64,000 bases of DNA, taken from NCBI RefSeq assembly GCF_032464895.1, contig NZ_JAWDIC010000004.1, forward strand, positions 124,001 to 188,000. Reading direction: 5' to 3'. Within the stretch, counting starts at the first letter, position 1. Each line of letters opens with the position of its first letter. The notes beneath the pieces were generated by a model. It worked only from the letters and a program-made list of their open reading frames with translations. It was not told the origin of the DNA and did no database searches. Positions 7,638 to 16,943 of this stretch are shown piece after piece. The position numbers and the translations under genes were made by a program. The DNA comes from Phycicoccus sp. M110.8. Its GTDB lineage: Bacteria > Actinomycetota > Actinomycetes > Actinomycetales > Dermatophilaceae.

Positions 7638-10307
7638 ATGACGCAGGCCGCGGCCCTTCCACCCGGGTACCCGGCGTGGTGGGAGGCCGACGTCGTGCTC
7701 CGCGACGGGTCGGTCGCCCACCTGCGCCCCATCACCCCCGCCGACGCGCCGGCGGTGCACCGGTTCCACGCCGGGCAGTCCGACGAGTCCATCTACATGC
7801 GCTTCTTCGCGCCGCTGCGGCAGCTCAGCGACCGTGACGTCACCCGGTTCACCACGGTCGACTACCACGACCGCGTGGCGCTGGTGGCGACCGTGCGCGG
7901 CGAGATCATCGGCATCGGACGGTACGACCGGATCACGCCGACGAGCGCCGAGGTCGCCTTCAACATCTCGGACCACTTCCAGGGCAAGGGCATCGGGTCG
8001 GTGCTGCTCGAGCACCTCGCCGTCATCGCCTGGGACTCGGGCATCGAGGAGTTCACGGCCGAGGTGCTGCCGCAGAACCGCAAGATGATGTCGGTCTTCG
8101 GCGACGCCGGGTACGAGGTCAGCCGCCGGTTCGAGGACGGCGTCGTCTCCCTGCGGTTCGACATCCAGCCGACCGAGCGGTCCGAGGCCGTCCGGCTCTC
8201 CCGCGAGCACCGGGCCGAGTCGGTGAGCATGCACTCGGTGCTGTTCCCCGACTCGATCGCGGTCGTCGGGGCCAGCCGCCGCACCGACTCCATCGGCCAC
8301 CACATCCTCGCCAACATCCTCGCGGCCGGGTTCCACGGCGCGGTGCACGCGGTCAACCGCGAGGCCATGGAGGTGCTCGGGCTGCCGAGCCACGCCCGTG
8401 TCTCGGAGATCCCGGACGACGTCGACCTGGCCGTCGTCGCCGTCCCGGCCGACGAGGTGCTCGAGGTCGTGGCCGACTGCGCCGAGGCCGGTGTGCGCAC
8501 CCTGCTCGTCGTCAGTGCGGGGTTCGCCGAGGCGGGGCCCGCGGGGGAGGAGCTGCAGGCCGAGCTGCTCACCCGGGCCCGTGCCGCCGGCATGAGGGTC
8601 CTCGGGCCGAACTCCTTCGGCGTCATCAACAACTCCCCGCACGTGCGGCTCAACGCCTCGCTCGCCCCCGAGCTGCCGCCCGCGGGGCGGCTGGGGCTGT
8701 TCGCCCAGAGCGGGGCGCTGGGGATCGCGGTGCTCGCGTCGGCGGCCCGTCGGGGGCTGGGCATCTCGGTCTTCGCCTCGGCCGGCAACCGCGTCGACGT
8801 CTCCGGCAACGACTTCATGCAGTACTGGATCGACGACCAGGACACCGACGTCGTCGGCCTCTACCTCGAGTCGATGGGCAACCCCCGCAAGTTCTCCCGC
8901 ATCGCCCGGCGGCTCGCGCTGACCAAGCCCGTCGTCGTGGTGAAGTCCGGCGTCTCGAGCTACGGCGTCCCGCCCGGCCACCGGGCCCGCACGACCCGGG
9001 TGCGGCCCGAGGCCTTCGACGCGATGCTGCGCCAGGCCGGCGTCATCCGGGTCGAGAACGTGCACCAGATGTTCGACGTCGCCCAGCTGCTGGTCCACCA
9101 GCCGCTCCCCGGCGGCAACCGGGTGGCCGTCGTCGGCAACTCCGACGCGCTCGGTGCCCTCACGGCGGAGGCCTGCGTCAGCTGGGGCCTGGAGGTCACC
9201 CACGGTCCGGTGTCGCTGCCCAGCGACGCCAGGGGCGAGCTGTTCGCGCAGGCGCTCGCGGACGCGTTCGCCGACCCCGACGTCGACAGCGTCCTGACCT
9301 GCTTCATCCCGCCGCTGGTCACCCTCGACGAGGACGTCGCCACGGCCGTGCGTGACGCCGCCCTGCTGTCCGACAAGCCGTGCCTCGCCACGTTCCTCGG
9401 CATGCGCGGCGTGGTCGAGCGCCTCGCCGGCACGACGAGCGACGGGCGCGAGGAGGTGGTCCCGGCATACTCCATGCCCGAGGACGCCGTGCGCGCCCTC
9501 GCCGCCGCGACGAGGTATGCCGCGTGGCGCTCGCGCGACCACGGCGTGCCCGTGCGGCCGGTGGGCATCGACCGGGAGGCGGCCCAGCACCTCGTCGACG
9601 AGGTCCTCGAGCGCGACCCGGAGGGGCGGCGCCTCACGCCGACCGAGGCGGGACAGCTGCTCCAGGCGTACGGCATCGAGATGTGGCAGAGCATCCCCGT
9701 GACGACCGCGGACGAGGCGGTGGCGGCGGCGGAGGCGGTCGGCTACCCCGTCGTGGTGAAGTCGGTCGCGCCGCTGATGCAGCACTCGCCGGGCCTGTCC
9801 GGCATCCGGGTGGACCTGCGCACCGAGGGCCAGCTGCGCGGGGCGTTCGAGGCGCTCAACGAGCTGCTCACGCCCCTGTCGGCGAACGCGTTCGTCGTGC
9901 AGCGCATGGCCGCCCAGCCGGGTATCTCCTGCGTCGTGCGCAGCGAGGAGGACCCCCTCTTCGGACCGGTGGTCTCGTTCAGCATCGCGGGCGCACCCAC
10001 CGAGCTGCTCGGCGACATCGGGCACCGGATCCCGCCGTTGACCGACGTCGACGTCTCCGACCTCATCTCCTCGGTCAAGGCGTCGCCGATGCTGCACGGT
10101 CACCGCGGCGCGGCCCCGGTCCACCGTGCCGCCCTCGCGGACCTCATCGCCCGGGTGTCGGTGCTCGCGGACAACCTCCCCGAGGTGGCGAGCCTGGTCC
10201 TCAACCCCGTCAACGCCCACGCCGGCGGGGTGGAGGTGCTGGGTGCGGAGGTCACCCTGTCACCGATGCCGCGGCGCAAGGACCCGGGCCGGCGCACCCT
10301 CACCTGA
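7638..10307 (+). CDS. Bifunctional GNAT acetyltransferase / NDP-forming acyl-CoA synthetase-like protein
   Basis: Predicted 889 residues. Residues about 20-170 form a GNAT domain (VAFNISDHFQGKGIGSVLLE is the acetyl-CoA-binding P-loop). Residues about 205-330 form a CoA-binding Rossmann domain (SIAVVGASRR, NREAMEVLG). The next 330 residues are succinyl-CoA-ligase-like (LGLFAQSGALG, VGNSDALG), and from about 670 an ATP-grasp module follows (PVVVKSVAPLMQHS). This four-domain content is that of Pat/PatZ-type protein lysine acetyltransferases that control acetyl-CoA synthetases, here with GNAT at the N terminus. The usual SHTGAL histidine context of active acyl-CoA synthetases reads GHRARTTRV, so ligase activity is doubtful. 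Confidence 0.85.
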   Translation: MTQAAALPPGYPAWWEADVVLRDGSVAHLRPITPADAPAVHRFHAGQSDESIYMRFFAPLRQLSDRDVTRFTTVDYHDRVALVATVRGEIIGIGRYDRITPTSAEVAFNISDHFQGKGIGSVLLEHLAVIAWDSGIEEFTAEVLPQNRKMMSVFGDAGYEVSRRFEDGVVSLRFDIQPTERSEAVRLSREHRAESVSMHSVLFPDSIAVVGASRRTDSIGHHILANILAAGFHGAVHAVNREAMEVLGLPSHARVSEIPDDVDLAVVAVPADEVLEVVADCAEAGVRTLLVVSAGFAEAGPAGEELQAELLTRARAAGMRVLGPNSFGVINNSPHVRLNASLAPELPPAGRLGLFAQSGALGIAVLASAARRGLGISVFASAGNRVDVSGNDFMQYWIDDQDTDVVGLYLESMGNPRKFSRIARRLALTKPVVVVKSGVSSYGVPPGHRARTTRVRPEAFDAMLRQAGVIRVENVHQMFDVAQLLVHQPLPGGNRVAVVGNSDALGALTAEACVSWGLEVTHGPVSLPSDARGELFAQALADAFADPDVDSVLTCFIPPLVTLDEDVATAVRDAALLSDKPCLATFLGMRGVVERLAGTTSDGREEVVPAYSMPEDAVRALAAATRYAAWRSRDHGVPVRPVGIDREAAQHLVDEVLERDPEGRRLTPTEAGQLLQAYGIEMWQSIPVTTADEAVAAAEAVGYPVVVKSVAPLMQHSPGLSGIRVDLRTEGQLRGAFEALNELLTPLSANAFVVQRMAAQPGISCVVRSEEDPLFGPVVSFSIAGAPTELLGDIGHRIPPLTDVDVSDLISSVKASPMLHGHRGAAPVHRAALADLIARVSVLADNLPEVASLVLNPVNAHAGGVEVLGAEVTLSPMPRRKDPGRRTLT

Positions 10308-10417
10308 GGCCTGCCCTGACGGTGCCGGACCGCCCACCGCGTACCCGCGAGGGGCTGACCTGCACCGATGCCGCGCAGCGTCCACCAGTCCGGCGTGGGG
10401 CCGCGGGCTAGGGCAGG

Positions 10418-11032
10418 ATGGCCTCCATGGGTCCCACCTCCCCGTCCAGCGCGTCCACGCCGCTGGCACCCCTGCCCGACGACCTCACGCGCGCCATCGA
10501 GCGCGCCGGCTACTACCCCGCCCTCGTGGGTGACGTCGTCCAGGCAGCGCTCGCGGGGGAGGACGTCGTCTCGCACCTGGTGCACCAGGAGACGACCTTC
10601 GACCACGACGTGGTCCGGCGCCACATCACCGTGCTGGCCCTCACCTCGAGCCGGCTGGTCATCGCCCACGCCGACGACCACACCGACGAGAGCCCCGAGC
10701 ACGAGGACACCGCCACGGCCACCACCGAGAGCGTCCCGCTGTCGGCCGTGCGCGGGGTGATGGTGACCCACGTCGTGTCCAACCCGCAGGAGTACCGGCC
10801 CGGCTCGCTCGGGCGCGAGATCACCCTGACGCTCGGCTGGGGCGCGGTGAGCCGCGTCGACCTCGTCCCGGCCTCGTGCGCCGACCCCGACTGCGACGCC
10901 GACCACGGCTACGAGGGCAGCATCGCCTCCGACGACATCTCCCTGCGGATCAGCGCCGACGCCGAGGGCGAGGCGGCCCTGCGACAGGCGCTCGGCTTCG
11001 CCCGGCAGCTGTCGGCCGGCATCGGCCGGTGA
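10418..11032 (+). CDS. DUF5998 family protein
   Basis: Predicted 204-residue soluble protein with no signal peptide or membrane helix. It resembles the actinobacterial DUF5998 family, for example in AIERAGYYPALVGDVVQAAL and in the HVVSNPQEYRPGS segment near the middle. There is a CADPDCDADHGYEGS segment with two Cys and a His that could bind metal. The function is unknown. It lies directly upstream of the phosphodiesterase gene on the same strand, a pairing seen in other actinobacteria. ATG at 10418 has AGGG close upstream; a second ATG nine bases later is an alternative start. Confidence 0.65.
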   Translation: MASMGPTSPSSASTPLAPLPDDLTRAIERAGYYPALVGDVVQAALAGEDVVSHLVHQETTFDHDVVRRHITVLALTSSRLVIAHADDHTDESPEHEDTATATTESVPLSAVRGVMVTHVVSNPQEYRPGSLGREITLTLGWGAVSRVDLVPASCADPDCDADHGYEGSIASDDISLRISADAEGEAALRQALGFARQLSAGIGR

Positions 11033-11073
11033 GGACCGTGACCCTGCTCCCCCCTCCGGACGTCCGGTAGCCG

Positions 11074-12222
11074 ATGCCACACGAGGGTCTGACCCCACCG
11101 CACTACGACGACGCCGGCCTTGCGGCCGTGCTCCCCTCCGTGGCAGCCGCCCTGGGCGTCACGGGGTATGCCGGGCGGGCCCCGATCGAGCTTCCGCCGG
11201 CGCGACGCGCCGTCGTGGTGCTCGTGGACGGCCTGGGCTACGAGCTGGTCCGCCGTAGGGGTGGCCACGCGCCGTACCTGCGCTCGCTGCTGCCGGCCGC
11301 CCACCGGCTCACCGCCGGCTTCCCCTCGACCACGGCCACCTCGATGGGCACCTTCGGCACCGGGGCACCGCCGGGGGTGCACGGGCTGCTCGGCTACGAG
11401 GTGCTCGTGCCCGGCGAGGACCGGCTCGTCAACGAGCTCTCGTGGGAGGACGGCCCCGACCCGCTCGCGTGGCAGCCGATCGAGACGGTGCTCGAGGCCG
11501 CCGACCGCGACGGTGTCTCCGTGACCCGCATCGGGCCGGCGTTCTTCGACGGCTCCGGCCTCACGCGCGCTGCCGTGCGCGGCGGCCGGTTCGTGGCAGC
11601 GAAGTCCCTGGCGGACCGCGTGGACGCCGCCCAGGCGGCCCTGCGGCGCGACGCCCGTTCCCTCGTCTACGTGTACTGGGGCGACCTCGACAAGGTCGGC
11701 CACGTCCACGGCTGCCAGTCCTGGGAGTGGGGCGACGAGCTCGAGGCCATCGACTCGGAGATCTCGCGGCTGGTCGCCGGCGTGCCGCCCGACACGGCCG
11801 TGGTCGTGACCGCCGACCACGGCATGGTCGACGCGCCCCACGCCCTGCGCATCGACCTGGCCCACGACCTCGAGCTCGCGGCGGGCGTGCGGCACGTCGG
11901 CGGTGAGCCACGGGCCCTGCAGCTGTACTGCCAGCCCGGCGCCGCCCGCGACGTCGCGCACGTCTGGCGCGAACGGGTCCAGGAGCGCGCCTGGATCCGC
12001 ACGCGCGACCAGGCCATCGAGGAGGGCTGGTTCGGCCCTGTGGAGGACCGCAACCGTGAGCGCATCGGCGACCTCGTGGTGGCGATGCGCGACAACTTCG
12101 CGATCGTCGACTCGCGCCGTGCCCGGCCACAGCTTCTGGCGCTGCTCGGGCTGCACGGGTCGCTGACACCCGAGGAGTCGGCAGTGCCGCTGTTCCACGT
12201 CCCGGCCCGGGTGACCGCCTAG
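11074..12222 (+). CDS. Alkaline-phosphatase-superfamily phosphodiesterase (nucleotide pyrophosphatase-like)
   Basis: Predicted 382 residues, cytoplasmic. The metal-binding motifs of the superfamily are visible: VVVLVDGLGYEL near residue 48, the nucleophile Thr in GFPSTTATSMGTFGTG, VYVYWGDLDKVGHVHG near residue 195, VVVTADHGMVD near 245 and a further His in VRHVGGEPRALQL. This is the arrangement of nucleotide pyrophosphatase/phosphodiesterases; the substrate is unknown. The start ATG at 11074 follows DUF5998 by 41 bp, and the tdk start follows 11 bp after the stop, so the three genes probably form an operon. Confidence 0.8.
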   Translation: MPHEGLTPPHYDDAGLAAVLPSVAAALGVTGYAGRAPIELPPARRAVVVLVDGLGYELVRRRGGHAPYLRSLLPAAHRLTAGFPSTTATSMGTFGTGAPPGVHGLLGYEVLVPGEDRLVNELSWEDGPDPLAWQPIETVLEAADRDGVSVTRIGPAFFDGSGLTRAAVRGGRFVAAKSLADRVDAAQAALRRDARSLVYVYWGDLDKVGHVHGCQSWEWGDELEAIDSEISRLVAGVPPDTAVVVTADHGMVDAPHALRIDLAHDLELAAGVRHVGGEPRALQLYCQPGAARDVAHVWRERVQERAWIRTRDQAIEEGWFGPVEDRNRERIGDLVVAMRDNFAIVDSRRARPQLLALLGLHGSLTPEESAVPLFHVPARVTA

Positions 12223-12233
12223 GGTGTCCTCTC

Positions 12234-12908
12234 GTGGCTGAGCTCGTCTTCTTCTCCGGCACCATGGACTCCGGCAAGTCCACCCTGGCCCTCCAGATGG
12301 ACCACAACCACCGGGCCAGGGGGCGGCGGGGGCTGATCTTCAGCAAGCTCGACCGGGGCGGGGAGGACCGCCTGTCCTCGCGGCTCGGCCTGTCGACCGC
12401 GGCGCACGAGGTGCACGACGACCTCGACTTCTGGGACACCGTGGTGGGACACGCGACCTCCGGCCAGCGGATCGACTACCTGATCTGCGACGAGGCCCAG
12501 TTCTACTCGGCCGAGCAGGTCGAGCAGCTGGCCCGCATCGTCGACGAGATGGGGGTCGACGTCTTCGCCTTCGGGATCACGGCCGACTTCCGGACCCAGC
12601 TGTTCCCCGGGTCGCGCCGGCTCATCGAGCTCGCGGACAAGGTGCAGGTGCTCCAGGTCGAGGCCCTGTGCTGGTGCGGCCGCCGCGCCACGCACAACGC
12701 GCGCGTCGTCAACGGCGCCATGGTCGTGGAGGGCGAGCAGGTCGTCGTCGGCGACACCGCGCCCGGGAGCGAGGACCTCGTGGAGTACGAGGTGCTGTGC
12801 CGTCGCCACTTCATGCGGCGGATGAACTCGGCGGCGGCGCGGGCGGCCTCGAGCTCACCGGACGTGCTGCCGTTCGACCTCGACCTGTGCCCGGTGCCGA
12901 AGGCCTGA
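12234..12908 (+). CDS. tdk: Thymidine kinase
   Basis: Predicted 224 residues of the type II thymidine kinase family, which phosphorylates thymidine for dTTP salvage. FFSGTMDSGKST at residues 6-17 is the P-loop, YLICDEAQF near residue 84-92 holds the Walker B acidic residues, and AFGITADFR follows. The lasso and zinc site are seen as ALCWCGRRATHNAR and YEVLCRRHF. The C-terminal 25 residues are a variable tail. GTG at 12234 is the only start that leaves the P-loop intact. Confidence 0.9.
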   Translation: MAELVFFSGTMDSGKSTLALQMDHNHRARGRRGLIFSKLDRGGEDRLSSRLGLSTAAHEVHDDLDFWDTVVGHATSGQRIDYLICDEAQFYSAEQVEQLARIVDEMGVDVFAFGITADFRTQLFPGSRRLIELADKVQVLQVEALCWCGRRATHNARVVNGAMVVEGEQVVVGDTAPGSEDLVEYEVLCRRHFMRRMNSAAARAASSSPDVLPFDLDLCPVPKA

Positions 12909-12930
12909 GGGCCCGGCACCGGGGCGCGGC

Positions 12931-14193
12931 TCACTCGCGGGGCTTGGCCCCGAACATGACGTCGTCCCAGCTCGGCACGCTCGGCCGACCCGCGCGCCGC
13001 CTGGCCGGCCGCGGCCGCGGCGCGGTCTCGGACTCGGGCTCCCGCCCTGACGTCGGCTCCGACTCGGGCTGCGCGCGGTCCTGCGCCGCCGGTTGCGCCG
13101 GCTTCGCCTTCTCCCGGTCCCCGGGCACCCGCCGGCCGGGCTCCGCCGGCCCGTCGGTCTCCTGGACCTCCGCAGCGCTGGGGGCGTCGGGCCCCGGCGC
13201 GGTCCCACGGCCACGGGAGGGGTCCGGCCGGTCCTCGGGCGAGGTGTACGCGGCGGGGAGGACGTCGTGCCCGACCTCGCCGGCGTCCTCGTCGAGCGGG
13301 TGCGGACCCTTGGCCGCTGGCGGGGGCGCCATGGTCTCGGGGTCGTAGGCGAAGTCCTCCAGGGGCAGCGCGTCCTCGCGCGGGGCCTCGTCGACCGGGG
13401 TCGCCGCGGGGCTGCTCCGGCGCCGGCGGGGACGGCCGCGGTGGGCGGCCCGCTCGCGCATGGCCGACATGAGGTCCAGGGGCTCCTCCGGGACCGGGGG
13501 AGCGGCCTGGCGGCGCGGTGAGGCCACGCCGCCCTCGGCCTCCACGTCGTAGACCGTGGTCGCCCGGGCGGGAGCCGAGACCAGGTGGGGGGCCGGCAGG
13601 GGGGAGGCCGGCGTGGCCGCCTCCTCCTCGCTGAGCCAGCGGGCCTCGTCGTCGACCGCCGTGACGGTGCGCGCCTGCACGTCGAAGGCCCAGCGCGCCT
13701 GGCGCTCGCGGCCGCCGGCGGGGAAGGTCAGGATGACGGTCCACTCACCGCTGTCGTTGCGGGCGGAGTCCCACTCGGCGAGGCCGGGGTCGACGCCGCG
13801 GCCGGAGAGGCGCTGGCTGACCCTCGCGGCCAGCGTCGTGGCCTGCTGCCCGCTGCCGCCTCGGGCGCGCACCCGCACGGTGCGGGCCAGGCCGGCGACA
13901 TACTCGCGCTCGGCGAGGATGGGGCCCTCGTACCGGGCGACCTTCTCGACCGTCCAGCCCGAGCGCTCGGCGACCTCAGCGGCCGAGTACCCCGCCCGGA
14001 TCAGCGCCTGCACCTCGCGCGGACGCATGCCGCCGTCGATCTCGATCTGGAGCTGGCCGAGGCGCGGGCGGTCACGGCGCACGGCAGCGCGAAGCGGCTC
14101 GTCGAGCTCCACCCGGAACCGCTCGCCCTCGTTGTCGGACAGCAGCAGGTGCTGACCGTCCTCGTGGACTCCGATGAGCCGCAGGTCTCGCAT
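12931..14193 (-). CDS. sepH: Septation protein SepH
   Basis: Predicted 420 residues. The conserved N-terminal domain (DUF3071, about residues 1-180) begins MRDLRLIGVHEDGQHLLL and contains a helix-turn-helix-like segment REVQALIRAGYSAAEVAERS. A long, probably disordered Pro/Ala/Glu-rich region follows. The far C terminus, SVPSWDDVMFGAKPRE, matches the short conserved tail of the family. In Streptomyces and mycobacteria SepH binds FtsZ and promotes Z-ring assembly. ATG at 14193 follows GGGAGAGG. The gene converges with tdk and diverges from the TRIC gene. Confidence 0.88.
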   Translation of the reverse strand: MRDLRLIGVHEDGQHLLLSDNEGERFRVELDEPLRAAVRRDRPRLGQLQIEIDGGMRPREVQALIRAGYSAAEVAERSGWTVEKVARYEGPILAEREYVAGLARTVRVRARGGSGQQATTLAARVSQRLSGRGVDPGLAEWDSARNDSGEWTVILTFPAGGRERQARWAFDVQARTVTAVDDEARWLSEEEAATPASPLPAPHLVSAPARATTVYDVEAEGGVASPRRQAAPPVPEEPLDLMSAMRERAAHRGRPRRRRSSPAATPVDEAPREDALPLEDFAYDPETMAPPPAAKGPHPLDEDAGEVGHDVLPAAYTSPEDRPDPSRGRGTAPGPDAPSAAEVQETDGPAEPGRRVPGDREKAKPAQPAAQDRAQPESEPTSGREPESETAPRPRPARRRAGRPSVPSWDDVMFGAKPRE

Positions 14194-14298
14194 TGCCTCT
14201 CCCGTACCGCCCTGGTCTGTGCTGGGCATCGCCTCGACTCTGCCATCCGTGAGGTCCCCACGAAAGCGCCCACGCCGCGCAGGTACTTTTGACCTGCG

Positions 14299-14934
14299 AT
14301 GCTCACCCTCGACACCCACCTGCAGCTGGTCCTCGACCTCGTCGGGGTCTTCACGTTCGCCCTGTCCGGTGGGCTCGTGGCGGTCAAGAAGCGGCTCGAC
14401 CTGTTCGGGGTGCTGGTGCTCGCCGGAGCCGCGGCCCTGGGTGGCGGGGTCCTGCGCGACCTGCTCATCGGCTCCGTGCCACCGGTCGGCATCTCGGACT
14501 GGCGGCTGGTGACCTGTGCCGTCGTCGCCGGCCTCGTGACCTTCCTCTTCCACCCGGGCGTCGAGCGGATCTCGCGGTTCGTGCGGGTCCTCGACGCCGC
14601 CGGCCTGGCCGTCTTCGCGATCAGCGGGTCGCTCAAGGCCCTGGGCGCAGGCATGGACCCCCTGACCTCGGTCCTCGTCGGCGGCATCACCGCCGTCGGG
14701 GGCGGCATGCTGCGCGACCTGCTCGCCGGCCAGGTGCCGGAGGTGCTCCGCCGGGAGATGTACGCGCTGCCGGCGCTCTTCGGGTCCGCCCTCATCGTGA
14801 CCGCCCACCACTTCGACCTGGTCACCCCGCTGGTGATCTGGTCCTGTGTCGCGTTCGTCTTCGTTGTCCGGATGGTGGCGGTCATCCTCGACGTCCACGC
14901 CCCTCGTCCCCTGCGCACCGAGCTGCCCCAGTAG
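14299..14934 (+). CDS. TRIC-family cation channel (UPF0126) membrane protein
   Basis: Predicted 211 residues with about seven hydrophobic segments. It consists of two homologous three-helix halves: the first includes FTFALSGGLVAVKKRLD and GGGVLRDLLIG, the second FAISGSLKALGAGMDP and GGGMLRDLLAGQVPEVL. The paired GGGxLRD motifs are diagnostic of the TRIC/UPF0126 family, trimeric monovalent-cation channels. The physiological role is not evident from context. The gene lies 12 bp upstream of the ferrochelatase gene. Confidence 0.85.
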   Translation: MLTLDTHLQLVLDLVGVFTFALSGGLVAVKKRLDLFGVLVLAGAAALGGGVLRDLLIGSVPPVGISDWRLVTCAVVAGLVTFLFHPGVERISRFVRVLDAAGLAVFAISGSLKALGAGMDPLTSVLVGGITAVGGGMLRDLLAGQVPEVLRREMYALPALFGSALIVTAHHFDLVTPLVIWSCVAFVFVVRMVAVILDVHAPRPLRTELPQ

Positions 14935-14945
14935 AGGATTTCCCT

Positions 14946-16079
14946 GTGAGCACCCCTGAGAACACCGCGAACCCCCTCGCCCCCTACGACGGCATCCTGC
15001 TGCTGTCCTTCGGCGGACCCGAGAAGCCGGAGGACGTCCTGCCGTTCCTGCGCCGGGTCACCGCCGGCAAGAACATCCCCGACGAGCGGCTCGAGCAGGT
15101 CGGCGAGCACTACTACGGCTTCGGCGGCCGCAGCCCGATCAACGACCAGAACCGCGCCCTCATCGCCGCCCTGCGCGCCGAGCTGGACCGCCGGGAGATC
15201 GACACCCCGATCGTGTGGGGCAACCGCAACTTCACCCCGTTCGTGGCCGAGGCCCTCACCGAGGCGCACGAGCGCGGCATACGGCGGCTCGTGACGGTCA
15301 TGACCAGCGCGTACTCCTGCTACTCCTCGTGCCGGCAGTACCGCGAGGACCTCGCCGCCGCCCAGCAGGAGGTGGAGGCCGCAGGCGTCGACCTCGAGGT
15401 CGAGGTCGACAAGGTCCGCACCTACGCCAACCACCCCGGCTTCTCGCGCACCAACAGCCGGCTGGTCACCGAGGCCGTCCGCGAGGTCCTGCGCTCCGGC
15501 GAGGACCCGGGGTCGGTCCGGCTGCTGTTCGTGACGCACTCGATCCCGACCGCGATGGACGACACGTCGGGTCCCGGCGACGGGGAGGGCAACGCGTACT
15601 CGCGCCAGCACCTCGCCCTCGGCGCGGCCATCACCGAGGAGGTCAACGCCACCCTCGACACCGACCTCGAGGGCGAGCTGGTCTTCTGCTCGCGCTCCGG
15701 CCCGCCGACCCAGCCGTGGCTCGAGCCCGACGTCAACGACCGGCTCGAGGAGCTGGCTGCCGAGGGGGCCCGGACGGTCGTGGTGGCCCCCATCGGCTTC
15801 GTGTCCGACCACATGGAGGTGGTCTACGACCTGGACACCGAGGCCGCGGAGACGGCCGAGCGGCTCGGGCTGCGCATGGTCCGCGTCCCCACCGTCGGTG
15901 TCGACCCCGAGTTCGTCTCCGGGCTGGCCGACCTCCTCCTCGAGCGTGCGGCCCTGGCGCGGGGTGAGCAGCCGCAGCAGCCGGCGTGGCCGGGAGGCAA
16001 GCCCCTGAACTGGGTCTGCGCCCCGGGCTGCTGCCCCAACCTGCGCGTCGCCAAGCCCGCCCTGTGCGGCCGGGACTGA
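14946..16079 (+). CDS. hemH: Coproporphyrin-type ferrochelatase
   Basis: Predicted 377 residues. Ferrochelatase motifs include ILLLSFGGPEKPEDVLPFL at the N terminus, the iron-ligand His in VWGNRNFTPF/MTSAYSCYSSCRQYR surroundings, FVTHSIPTAMD and APIGFVSDHMEVVYDLD. The C-terminal VCAPGCCPNLRVAKPALCG supplies clustered Cys residues as in actinobacterial enzymes with a [2Fe-2S] cluster. Actinobacteria use the coproporphyrin-dependent haem route, so the product inserts iron into coproporphyrin III (the enzyme is also called CpfC). GTG at 14946 follows AGAGGA. The next gene begins 2 bp after the stop. hemE lies at the right end of the window. Confidence 0.9.
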   Translation: MSTPENTANPLAPYDGILLLSFGGPEKPEDVLPFLRRVTAGKNIPDERLEQVGEHYYGFGGRSPINDQNRALIAALRAELDRREIDTPIVWGNRNFTPFVAEALTEAHERGIRRLVTVMTSAYSCYSSCRQYREDLAAAQQEVEAAGVDLEVEVDKVRTYANHPGFSRTNSRLVTEAVREVLRSGEDPGSVRLLFVTHSIPTAMDDTSGPGDGEGNAYSRQHLALGAAITEEVNATLDTDLEGELVFCSRSGPPTQPWLEPDVNDRLEELAAEGARTVVVAPIGFVSDHMEVVYDLDTEAAETAERLGLRMVRVPTVGVDPEFVSGLADLLLERAALARGEQPQQPAWPGGKPLNWVCAPGCCPNLRVAKPALCGRD

Positions 16080-16081
16080 CC

Positions 16082-16933
16082 GTGGACGCGGTCCTTCCGC
16101 CGCAGGAGGAGCTCGAGGAGCTCGAGCGGGTCGCCGTCGCGGTGGCCGGGGAGGCGGGGCGGCTCGTCGTCGACGAGCGCCCGCGTGACCTCGGGGTGTC
16201 CAAGACCAAGAGCACGGCCACGGACATCGTCACCGTGATGGACCAGCGGGCCCAGGACCTGCTGCGCGCGCGGCTGGGGGAGCTGCGCCCGCAGGACGGC
16301 TTCCTCGGCGAGGAGGAGGGCGGCGCCGCCGCCCGGTCCGACGTCACGTGGGTCGTCGACCCCATCGACGGCACCGTGAACTACCTCTACGCCCTGCCCG
16401 CGTATGCCGTGTCCGTGGCGGCCGTGGTGGGGGACCCCGGCACGCCCGGGGCGTGGCAGCCGGTCGCCGGGGCCGTGGTCAACCCGGTCACGGGCCAGCT
16501 CTTCCACGCCCGCGCGGGTGGTGGCGCCTGGCTGCGCACCGGCGTCGGTGAGGACCAGCGGCTCGAGGTGACAGCGCCCCCGGTCCTGGCCCAGGCGCTG
16601 ACCGGCACGGGCTTCGGCTACGACCCCGAGCGGCGACGCGAGCAGGCGCGGCTCCTGGTCGAGGTGCTGCCGCGCGTCCGGGACATCCGGCGCCTGGGCA
16701 GCGCCGCGCTCGACATCTGCGCCGTCGCGCACGGCACCCTGGACTGCTACTACGAGCAGGGCCTCAACGCCTGGGACATGGCCGCGGCGTGGCTGGTGCT
16801 CACCGAGGCGGGCGGCGTCTTCACCGGGCTCGGCGACGCCCCGCCCACGCCCGACATGGTCGTGGCCGGGGCACCCGCGCTGCACGGGGAGCTCGAGCGT
16901 GTCGTCCGCGAGGCGAGGGCCACCCTGGCCTGA
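16082..16933 (+). CDS. Inositol monophosphatase family protein (SuhB-like)
   Basis: Predicted 283 residues of the Li-sensitive phosphatase family. Metal sites are seen as LGEEEGG (Glu pair), WVVDPIDGTVNYLY (DPIDGT) and the C-terminal LNAWDMAAAWLVLTEAGG (WD motif). It may dephosphorylate inositol-1-phosphate, histidinol-phosphate or NADP-like substrates; which one cannot be told. GTG at 16082 lies 2 bp after the hemH stop, so co-translation is likely. The gene order suhB - DUF4193 - dut resembles mycobacteria. Confidence 0.85.
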   Translation: MDAVLPPQEELEELERVAVAVAGEAGRLVVDERPRDLGVSKTKSTATDIVTVMDQRAQDLLRARLGELRPQDGFLGEEEGGAAARSDVTWVVDPIDGTVNYLYALPAYAVSVAAVVGDPGTPGAWQPVAGAVVNPVTGQLFHARAGGGAWLRTGVGEDQRLEVTAPPVLAQALTGTGFGYDPERRREQARLLVEVLPRVRDIRRLGSAALDICAVAHGTLDCYYEQGLNAWDMAAAWLVLTEAGGVFTGLGDAPPTPDMVVAGAPALHGELERVVREARATLA

Positions 16934-16943
16934 GGGCGCCGGG

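Noticed and set aside
6003-10220. A 1405-codon open frame on the minus strand opposite the beta-propeller and acetyltransferase genes
   Set aside because: Same antisense artefact; it has no recognisable domain and its counterpart strand has clear domains and ribosome-binding sites.
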